Position numbers and translations under genes: made by a program. This document shows, in pieces, positions 54,698-61,088 of a stretch of 64,000 nt of DNA (the first letter of the stretch is position 1; every line of letters begins with the position of its first letter). This DNA is from Paludibacteraceae bacterium (GTDB lineage: Bacteria; Bacteroidota; Bacteroidia; Bacteroidales; Paludibacteraceae): contig JAEERP010000003.1 in assembly GCA_016285885.1 (NCBI GenBank), positions 1 to 64,000 of the forward strand. The letters run 5' to 3'. The notes beneath the pieces are model-generated. The model ran no database searches and was not told the DNA's origin. It saw only the letters and a list, made by a program, of their open reading frames with translations.

Positions 54698-55738
54698 TTA
54701 TTCCGACAAAAGGAACTTCTCCATCAGCCTGGAAACCGCATACTCTCCCAGCCGATTCTTTTCCACCTCGATGTAGGCAGAATCCTTCCTGCGCAAGAAA
54801 CGTCCCTCCGCATGGAAAAAGGTGGCATGGATGTTTTGGTGGGTCAACACGTGCTTCTTCATCACGGGTCCGCCAATGACATGCAAGTCCGAGAAATCCT
54901 GCTCCAAAGGCTTCATCCAGTCATTATCCACATTTTCGGACAGAGGTGCGGGAAGTTCCACCATCGGGTATTCGTACAACCCGTTCCATATATCCTTTCC
55001 CTCCCTGCGGCGCAGGTAAGTCTTCGTGCCATCCTCCACCGCCAAGTAGACAAAATAACGGTCACGCGAGGTGATCTTCTTCCCCTTCTTCGGGTACTCC
55101 ACCGCTTCGGGCATGCCCCCCAAGGCGCACCCCTTCCTCAGCGGACAGGCTTCACAATTCGGGGAAGCGGGCAGGCAGATCGTCGCCCCAATATCCATCA
55201 CGGCTTGGTTGTACAACGCAGGACGTCCCTTATCCATCACCTCCAACGACAGCTGCGTGAAGAGGCGCTTGCCTTGCGACGTGTCGATGGGCTCCTCCAC
55301 ACGGAAGAAGCGTGACAGCAAGCGGTAGGCGTTGCCATCCACCGCAGGGTAAGGCAGGTCATAGGCGAACGAACAAATCGCGGCGGCCGTGTAGTCGCCA
55401 ACACCCTTCAACGAACGCACCTCTTCGTATTCTTTCGGGAAAACACCTCCGAACCGTTCCACCACCTGACGGGCGGCCTCCCGCATATTACGGGCTCGGC
55501 TGTAATATCCCAAGCCCTGCCACATCTTCAGCACCTCATCCTCCGAGGCGGAAGCCAAGGAAGCCACGTCCGGGAAGCGTTCCATGAACCGCAGGTAATA
55601 GGCCATGCCCTGCACCACACGGGTCTGCTGCAGTATGATCTCGGAGACCCAAATAGCGTAGGGGTCACGGGTCTGCCGCCAAGGCAAATCGCGACCATTC
55701 CATTGGTACCAGCTTATCAGTTCATGGGAGAAGTCCAT
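54698..55738 (-). CDS. mutY: A/G-specific adenine glycosylase
   Basis: 346 residues, normal for MutY. It removes adenine mispaired with 8-oxoguanine. The catalytic Glu lies in VSEIILQQTRV. The helix-hairpin-helix LKGVGDYTAAAI is followed by the catalytic Asp in PAVDGNAYRLL. The four iron-sulphur Cys are in ATICLPASPNCEACPLRKGC. A C-terminal NUDIX-like domain (about 230-340) for 8-oxoG recognition follows. It is the last gene of a tight minus-strand group (exonuclease, trmN6, mutY), with only 1 nt between trmN6 and mutY. Confidence 0.95.
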   Translation of the reverse strand: MDFSHELISWYQWNGRDLPWRQTRDPYAIWVSEIILQQTRVVQGMAYYLRFMERFPDVASLASASEDEVLKMWQGLGYYSRARNMREAARQVVERFGGVFPKEYEEVRSLKGVGDYTAAAICSFAYDLPYPAVDGNAYRLLSRFFRVEEPIDTSQGKRLFTQLSLEVMDKGRPALYNQAVMDIGATICLPASPNCEACPLRKGCALGGMPEAVEYPKKGKKITSRDRYFVYLAVEDGTKTYLRRREGKDIWNGLYEYPMVELPAPLSENVDNDWMKPLEQDFSDLHVIGGPVMKKHVLTHQNIHATFFHAEGRFLRRKDSAYIEVEKNRLGEYAVSRLMEKFLLSE

Positions 55739-55739
55739 A

Positions 55740-56453
55740 TCACATATTCAAGTAAAAATCAGAGGTGAGCGCCTTGTAGGCTTCGGAGTAGTGTAGCGGA
55801 CCGCCATCCTCGATCACCAGTTCATCGCAGGCGCACTTCCCCTCCGTGAGCGAGAACTCCGCCATGACACGCTTCGAGGACGAAGTGGGGGTCGAATAGA
55901 CATCCGTGCGGCGCACGCAGTAGAGGCCCTTTGCCTGCGCCAAGCCCTCCAAGCGGGGGAAGTCCAGCGTGGGGATGATCACCGAGAAACGTCCCTCCGG
56001 CGTCATCAACGAGACCACCGAGGAGACCAATTCATCATACGGCAACACATCCGCATGACGGGCCATTGAACGTCCCGCCACGGGCGATTTCTGCGAGTCC
56101 ACAAAGTAAGGCGGATTGCTCACCACCCGATCGAAACGACGGCCCGACGAGGAGGCATACGCCTGGATAGCGGAGCATACGATGGAGACCCTATCCTTCC
56201 ACGGAGAGCGCTCCACGTTCTCCACCGCCTGCGCGGCAGCCTCGGCATCCAGTTCAACGCCCACGACCTCGGCGGACGAGCGTTGCGCCACCATCAAGGA
56301 GACCAAACCCGTACCCGTACCGATGTCCAGCACGGAGGCGGCGCCCTCCAATCCGCACCATGCGCCCAGCAGCACACCATCGGTGCCCACCTTCATCGCA
56401 CAGCGGTCTTGGAATACCGTGAACTGTTTGAACCGGAAATAGGGATTCGACAT
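55740..56453 (-). CDS. trmN6: tRNA1(Val) adenine-37 N6-methyltransferase
   Basis: 237 residues. The class I methyltransferase fold shows the SAM loop VLDIGTGTGLVSLMVAQR, the acidic residue in VVGVELDAEAA and the catalytic NPPY in VVSNPPYFVDS. The start region YFRFKQFTVFQDRCAMKVGTDGVLLG is characteristic of TrmN6 (YfiC), which modifies A37 of tRNA-Val. It sits between the exonuclease gene (3 nt upstream) and mutY (1 nt downstream), clearly co-transcribed. Confidence 0.92.
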   Translation of the reverse strand: MSNPYFRFKQFTVFQDRCAMKVGTDGVLLGAWCGLEGAASVLDIGTGTGLVSLMVAQRSSAEVVGVELDAEAAAQAVENVERSPWKDRVSIVCSAIQAYASSSGRRFDRVVSNPPYFVDSQKSPVAGRSMARHADVLPYDELVSSVVSLMTPEGRFSVIIPTLDFPRLEGLAQAKGLYCVRRTDVYSTPTSSSKRVMAEFSLTEGKCACDELVIEDGGPLHYSEAYKALTSDFYLNM

Positions 56454-56456
56454 CAG

Positions 56457-57242
56457 TTAGCGGATTCCGTATTTCAACTTCAGGTTAGTCAGGACACGCT
56501 TCGTATCCAGTGTGAAATCCCCCTGCATCATCCACGAGTAATAGCCAGGATCTGTCAGCAAGACCTCCGCCACCTTCCTACCCTTGTATTTGCCGAAGTT
56601 GATGATTTCCTCCATCTTCTCATTGTAGATGAAACGGCCGGCAAAATCCACATTACTATTGTGGGCGGAGTATTCAGACAAGAAATCGATATCGTTCTGC
56701 AAGTCAGGATAACGGTCGAGTTGCGCCTTGAGCACCTCATAAGTGGCGGTGATGTCCGCCTCGGCGCCATGGGCCCCCTCCAATTCCTTGTCACAGTAGA
56801 AGCGATAAGCGGCGGTCAGTGTGCGTTGCTCCTTCTTGTTGAAGATGACCTGCGCATCCACGAACTTGCTCTTACGCAAGTCAATGTCCACGTCAGCGCG
56901 AAGGAACTCCTCCGCCAAGAGCGGCACATCGAAGCGGTTAGAGTTATATCCACCCAAGTCGCAACCCTTCAGCCACTCCGCCAAGGACTTTGCGATCTGC
57001 TTGAAAGTAGGCTTGTCGGCCAAGTCGGCATCCTGAATATGGGTAAGATCCGACACCTCCTTCGGCAAGGGAATTTGGTTGCCAGCGTCGTCCACAGGCT
57101 TCAGCCGACGGGTCTTGACCTCTTGGTCACCATTAGGCATTATCTTGATAGCGGAGATTTCTATAATCCTATCCCTAGCGATATTCAGGCCCGTAGTCTC
57201 CAGGTCAAAAAAAACGATTGGTCTTTTCAGATTCAGTTCCAT
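56457..57242 (-). CDS. DEDDh 3'-5' exonuclease (DnaQ-like)
   Basis: 261 residues. The four catalytic acidic residues and the His of the DEDDh family are visible: FFDLETTG near the start, NRFDVPLL around 110, and HGAEADITATYEVL around 150. It is DNA polymerase III epsilon-like, but here it is a separate small protein with a C-terminal segment (about 190-261, INFGKYKGRKVAEVLLTDPGYYSWMM) of the type found after DnaQ-like domains in Bacteroidota. That segment may help DNA or clamp contact. Its position just downstream of dnaN, with only a terminator between, fits a replication or repair role. Whether it is the replicative proofreader cannot be told. Confidence 0.88.
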   Translation of the reverse strand: MELNLKRPIVFFDLETTGLNIARDRIIEISAIKIMPNGDQEVKTRRLKPVDDAGNQIPLPKEVSDLTHIQDADLADKPTFKQIAKSLAEWLKGCDLGGYNSNRFDVPLLAEEFLRADVDIDLRKSKFVDAQVIFNKKEQRTLTAAYRFYCDKELEGAHGAEADITATYEVLKAQLDRYPDLQNDIDFLSEYSAHNSNVDFAGRFIYNEKMEEIINFGKYKGRKVAEVLLTDPGYYSWMMQGDFTLDTKRVLTNLKLKYGIR

Positions 57243-57263
57243 ACAAAAAACTCATGAAAAAAT

Positions 57264-57299
57264 GAAAAAGAGAGATGCGCCACAAGAAGGGCGCATCTC
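57264..57299 (-). terminator. Terminator of dnaN
   Basis: Minus-strand stem GAGATGCGCC/GGCGCATCTC around an 8-nt loop, followed by TCTTTTTC, 29 nt after the dnaN stop. It separates dnaN from the exonuclease gene. Confidence 0.8.
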
Positions 57300-57327
57300 C
57301 ACCTATAACAAATGTGCACACGCACGA

Positions 57328-58452
57328 TTAATCATTCAACATCAGCGGCATGATGAGCATGCGCACCTCCTCGTTCTCCTCCTGCTCCAAAGGCACAACC
57401 AAGCCAGCCCTTGAAGGGTCAGCCAATTCGATGACCACCTCACCGCAAGAGAGGTTGGAAAGAATCTCGATCAGCAAGGTAGACTTAAAGCCAATACGCA
57501 TCGGCTCACCGTCATAACTACATACGAGGTCTTCCGTCGCGGAGATGGAGAAGTCGATGTCCTGAGCCGAGATAGTCATCTTGTTCGGGAAGAGCTCCAC
57601 CTTGACGAGGTTCAACGCCTGGTTGGAGAAGATGGAGATACGACGCAAGGTGTTCATCAACGAAACACGGTCCACCGTCACCTTATAAGGGTTATTCTGT
57701 GGAATCACAGAGTTATAGTTCGGATATTTGCCCTCTTGGAGACGACAAACCATCACATAGTTATCAAAGCTGAAAACAGCGTTCTTGCTATCGAACTTAA
57801 TCTCCAGATTGCCAGCCGTTTTTGCGAGAACGGCACGCAGGAGGTTCGTCGGCTTCTTCGGCAAGATGAAACTGCAGTCACTTTCGCCACGGGCAGAGAT
57901 CGTGCGCAAGCAAGAGAGCTTTTGAGCATCCGAGCCTACAAAAGTCACATCATTCATTGTGATATCGATGTAGATACCATTCATAGCAGGACGGTTCTCG
58001 TCGTCCGCAGTGGCGAACACAGTTCGGTTCAAGCCAGTGTTCATGACCTCCGTAGGAATCGTGAGCGAATTCGCCTCATCCGCAAGCGTACGCATCTTAG
58101 GGTATTCGGCGCCATCCTCCGCCACTAGATTATAAACACCCGTCTCCGACTTGAAGGTAGTGGCAAGTGTACCATCCTCCACATTGAAGACCAAAGGCAT
58201 ATCACCAAACTCCTTCAATGTGTCCAAGAGAAGTTTAGAACCCAATGCGACAGAGCCAGAGCCTTCCGCATCCTCCAAGTCGATGAACGTCTGCATCATG
58301 GAATCCATATCTGCAGCAGTCAGCGTAAGTCTCTTCCCTTCCAATGTAAAAAGGAATTTATCCAAAATAGGTAGTGGACTTTTAGGGTTGATGACACGGC
58401 TAATCGTCTGAAGATGAGTCGACAAAGTTGAACTTGAAATAGTAAATTTCAT
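57328..58452 (-). CDS. dnaN: DNA polymerase III beta sliding clamp
   Basis: 374 residues, normal for a clamp subunit with three similar domains. The N-terminus MKFTISSSTLSTHLQTISRVINPKSPLPILDKFLF is typical for Bacteroidota DnaN. The end EENEEVRMLIMPLMLND has the conserved MPxxL-type C-terminus that lines the client-binding pocket. A TATCTTTG element lies 36 nt upstream, amid TTAAGAGTTA simple repeats. The gene is not next to dnaA here, which is common in this phylum. Confidence 0.97.
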   Translation of the reverse strand: MKFTISSSTLSTHLQTISRVINPKSPLPILDKFLFTLEGKRLTLTAADMDSMMQTFIDLEDAEGSGSVALGSKLLLDTLKEFGDMPLVFNVEDGTLATTFKSETGVYNLVAEDGAEYPKMRTLADEANSLTIPTEVMNTGLNRTVFATADDENRPAMNGIYIDITMNDVTFVGSDAQKLSCLRTISARGESDCSFILPKKPTNLLRAVLAKTAGNLEIKFDSKNAVFSFDNYVMVCRLQEGKYPNYNSVIPQNNPYKVTVDRVSLMNTLRRISIFSNQALNLVKVELFPNKMTISAQDIDFSISATEDLVCSYDGEPMRIGFKSTLLIEILSNLSCGEVVIELADPSRAGLVVPLEQEENEEVRMLIMPLMLND

Positions 58453-58488
58453 ATTAATATGTATTTTGTTAAATCAATTTATTATTCG

Positions 58489-58496
58489 CAAAGATA
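58489..58496 (-). promoter_or_regulatory. -7 element of dnaN
   Basis: TATCTTTG on the minus strand, 36 nt upstream of the start codon. It fits TAnnTTTG. Confidence 0.45.
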
Positions 58497-58575
58497 TAAA
58501 TTAAGAGTTAAGAGTTAAAAATTAAGAGTTAAAAATTTCTACATGAAAGCACGTCAGCAGAGACGATGTGCATTT

Positions 58576-58597
58576 GAGACGATGTGCACATCGTCTC
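58576..58597. repeat. GAGACG palindrome (58.6 kb)
   Basis: A 22-bp perfect palindrome GAGACGATGTG/CACATCGTCTC, preceded by a partial direct copy (AGACGATGTGCATTT) and followed by TAC. It lies in the dnaN-ssb spacer and shares its arms with copies at 15.2 and 59.3 kb. Confidence 0.7.
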
Positions 58598-58705
58598 TAC
58601 CGACGGAATAATAGATTCAAGAAATATTCATTATGTTCAATATATTTTCGTATATATTTTGTGTAATTTTCATGCAAATATATTTTTTTATATGAAAAAA
58701 AAGTT

Positions 58706-58713
58706 TACATTTG
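58706..58713 (+). promoter_or_regulatory. -7 element of ssb
   Basis: TACATTTG, 54 nt upstream of the ssb start. It fits TAnnTTTG. Confidence 0.45.
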
Positions 58714-58766
58714 CATTCGATTGTATAAACAATAAGTTTAACGAAGAATTAAAAAATTTTAAATCT

Positions 58767-59213
58767 ATGTCTGTTAACAAAGTAATTTTGATTGGAAATG
58801 TAGGGAAAGACCCTGAAGTGCGCTACGTGGACAAAGACGTGGCAGTAGCCAATTTCACCTTGGCGACCACAGAGCGAGGCTATACGACGGCCTCGGGTCA
58901 AGTGATTCCAGAGAGGACGGAGTGGCACAACATCGTCGCATGGCGAGGGCTGGCCAAACTTGCGGAGAATTATATCAGAAAAGGCACCTCCATCTACGTG
59001 GAAGGCAAGATCAGGACCCGCTCATGGGTGGACGAGAAGAACGGAAGCGTAACCCGTTACACTACTGAGATATACGCTGACGAAATGCAATTGTTAGGCA
59101 AAAAACCAGAGGGCGGCGTCGCACCATTGTCCACCACTCCTTCCGCCGCCAACAATGCGGTGGAGACACCTCCGCCACCTGTGGAAAATTCGAAGGACGA
59201 TTTCCCTTTCTAG
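58767..59213 (+). CDS. ssb: Single-stranded DNA-binding protein
   Basis: 148 residues from MSVNKVILIGNVGKDPEVRY. In-frame Mets up to 58584 precede the promoter element and are rejected. The OB-fold core contains VANFTLATTERG, RTEWHNIVAWRGLAKLAENYIRKG and YVEGKIRTRSW. A Pro/Ala-rich linker leads to the acidic tip DDFPF, which recruits partner proteins. It is divergent from dnaN. Confidence 0.95.
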   Translation: MSVNKVILIGNVGKDPEVRYVDKDVAVANFTLATTERGYTTASGQVIPERTEWHNIVAWRGLAKLAENYIRKGTSIYVEGKIRTRSWVDEKNGSVTRYTTEIYADEMQLLGKKPEGGVAPLSTTPSAANNAVETPPPPVENSKDDFPF

Positions 59214-59229
59214 AGGGATAGGCCAACGG

Positions 59230-59258
59230 TTTGTTACGGATTTTTTCTCCGTAACAAA
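59230..59258 (+). terminator. Hairpin downstream of ssb
   Basis: An 11-bp stem TTTGTTACGGA/TCCGTAACAAA with a TTTTTTC loop, 16 nt after the ssb stop. No T-run follows the right arm, so termination efficiency is uncertain. Confidence 0.5.
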
Positions 59259-59307
59259 TTGGGGAACAAATAGGTATTAATCATTATTTGGAAGACAATC
59301 CACGATT

Positions 59308-59337
59308 TGTAGAGACGCACGGCCGTGCGTCTCTACA
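59308..59337. repeat. 30-bp perfect GTAGAGACG palindrome
   Basis: Arms TGTAGAGACGCACGG and CCGTGCGTCTCTACA are directly adjacent, with no loop. It lies in the ssb-fba spacer. The 559-bp spacer (59214-59772) holds this element, the copy at 59395, a C8 run at 59593 and AT-rich repeats, with no gene visible. Confidence 0.85.
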
Positions 59338-59394
59338 TTTTTTTGATCCGTTCCCAACCCATGACATCCTGCCGTTCGCCAATCGGGTACCACC

Positions 59395-59422
59395 GTAGAG
59401 ACGCAAAATCTTGCGTCTCTAC
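59395..59422. repeat. GTAGAGACG palindrome (59.4 kb)
   Basis: Arms GTAGAGACGCAA and TTGCGTCTCTAC around AATC. These are the same arms as the copies at 15192 and 15355, in the opposite orientation of the core. Confidence 0.8.
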
Positions 59423-59725
59423 AATCACAACGCAACGCATTATGGAACCGGAGAGGCAACGCATTGTGCATACGAAGACCTATTTTTAACCGTTCCACCC
59501 TACGATACCCTTAACCGTTCAATCATGCACCACCATAGAGACGCATTGCAGAAACAAAGACGGAAACAAAATCCCACGAAACAATTTAACAGCCCCCCCC
59601 AAAATCGTAAATAGCTAAATTGTCAAATAGTAAATAAATGGCGCATTCAGGATAACAAATGACACCACCACGCCCCCTCCGCAATAATTCTTAACTCTTC
59701 ATTCTTCATTCTTAATTCTTTTTTT

Positions 59726-59733
59726 TATCTTTG
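59726..59733 (+). promoter_or_regulatory. -7 element of fba
   Basis: TATCTTTG, 39 nt upstream of the fba start, preceded by a T-run and TTCTTAATTC repeats. Confidence 0.5.
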
Positions 59734-59772
59734 CGCTCGCGAAAAATTTTTAATTTTCTAAATATAAATAGA

Positions 59773-60774
59773 ATGGTTAATTACAAAGATCTTGGCTTGG
59801 TGAACACGAAGGATATGTTTGCCAAAGCAGTAAAGGGAGGTTATGCAGTTCCAGCATTCAACTTCAACAACATGGAGCAATTGCAAGCCATCATCATGGC
59901 AGCAGCAGAGACTAAGTCTCCAGTAATCCTCCAAGTATCCAAAGGCGCACGTAACTACGCAAACCAAACTTTGCTCCGTTACATGGCAGAGGGTGCTGTA
60001 GAGTACGCTAAGGAGTTGGGTTGGGCTAAGCCTCAAATTTGCCTCCACTTGGATCACGGTGACTCTTTCGAGCTTTGCAAGAGCTGCGTGGACATGGGCT
60101 TCTCTTCAGTCATGATCGACGGTTCTTCTCTTCCATACGACGAGAACGTAGCCTTGACGAAGAAGGTATGTGAGTACGCTCACCAACACGATGTTACCGT
60201 AGAGGGCGAGTTGGGAGTCTTGGCAGGTGTTGAGGACGAGGTTCAAGCTGAGGAGTCTCACTACACCAAACCAGAAGAGGTGATCGACTTCACTTCTAAG
60301 ACTGGCGTTGATTCATTGGCTATCTCAATCGGTACTTCCCACGGTGCTTACAAGTTCAAACCAGAGCAGTGCACCCGCGACCCTAAGACTGGCAAGCTGG
60401 TTCCTCCTCCGTTGGCATTCGACGTATTGGCAGAGATCGAGAAGAAACTCCCTGGATTCCCTATCGTACTCCACGGTTCTTCTTCCGTACCACAAGACGA
60501 GGTTGACACGATCAACAAGTTCGGTGGTAAGTTGCCAGACGCTGTAGGTATCCCTGAGGAGCAATTGCGTAAAGCTGCTAAGTCAGCCGTTTGCAAGATC
60601 AACATCGACTCTGACTCTCGTTTGGCTATGACGGCTGCTATCCGTCAAACCTTCGCTGAGAAGCCAGGTGAGTTCGACCCTCGTAAGTACCTCGGTCCTG
60701 CTCGTGACAACATGAAGAAGATGTACATGCACAAGATCATCAACGTGCTTGGATCTAACGGAAAGGCTGAATAA
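59773..60774 (+). CDS. fba: Fructose-bisphosphate aldolase, class II
   Basis: 333 residues from MVNYKDLGLVNTKDMFAKAV. It cleaves fructose 1,6-bisphosphate in glycolysis. The zinc and substrate residues are visible in CLHLDHGDSFELC, VMIDGSSLPYDEN, VEGELGVLAG and AISIGTSHGAYKF, and the phosphate loop in VLHGSSSVP. Codon use is strongly biased (many CTC, CGT, GGT and GCT codons), as expected of a highly expressed gene and unlike most neighbours. It has its own promoter and terminator. Confidence 0.97.
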   Translation: MVNYKDLGLVNTKDMFAKAVKGGYAVPAFNFNNMEQLQAIIMAAAETKSPVILQVSKGARNYANQTLLRYMAEGAVEYAKELGWAKPQICLHLDHGDSFELCKSCVDMGFSSVMIDGSSLPYDENVALTKKVCEYAHQHDVTVEGELGVLAGVEDEVQAEESHYTKPEEVIDFTSKTGVDSLAISIGTSHGAYKFKPEQCTRDPKTGKLVPPPLAFDVLAEIEKKLPGFPIVLHGSSSVPQDEVDTINKFGGKLPDAVGIPEEQLRKAAKSAVCKINIDSDSRLAMTAAIRQTFAEKPGEFDPRKYLGPARDNMKKMYMHKIINVLGSNGKAE

Positions 60775-60795
60775 TCATAGCTTCCATATTTCATC

Positions 60796-60826
60796 AAAAG
60801 GCTGTCCTGATGGGCAGCCTTTTTTA
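60796..60826 (+). terminator. Terminator of fba
   Basis: Stem AAGGCTG/CAGCCTT with a 10-nt loop, followed by six T, 25 nt after the stop. The remaining spacer to 61088 holds only AT-rich sequence and the promoter element at 61003. Confidence 0.88.
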
Positions 60827-61002
60827 TTGATATCCACTACACGGGGTTTTATTTGCCATGTCATACATTTACAATTAATTACGATTTAATTATTTACAAT
60901 TTACTATTTCATAGACGCAGAAATACAAATCGCATCTCGACTGTCTTAATGGAAATTATGCACATCCGTAGTTTTTTCCTTTTAAATATCAGGGGAAATC
61001 AT

Positions 61003-61010
61003 TATATTTG
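61003..61010 (+). promoter_or_regulatory. -7 element of the right-edge GH5 gene
   Basis: TATATTTG, an exact TAnnTTTG match, 79 nt upstream of the chosen start. Confidence 0.5.
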
Positions 61011-61088
61011 TTAGATTTTTGTTCCAAATAGATTGATGAACCGTCCACCGAACAAACTTCAAACAACGGAACCACACAAATTATGCTT

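Noticed and set aside
59593-59600. C8 run as a phase-variation switch
   Set aside because: Lies between genes, not in a promoter spacer of the usual length or a reading frame; nothing ties it to switching.
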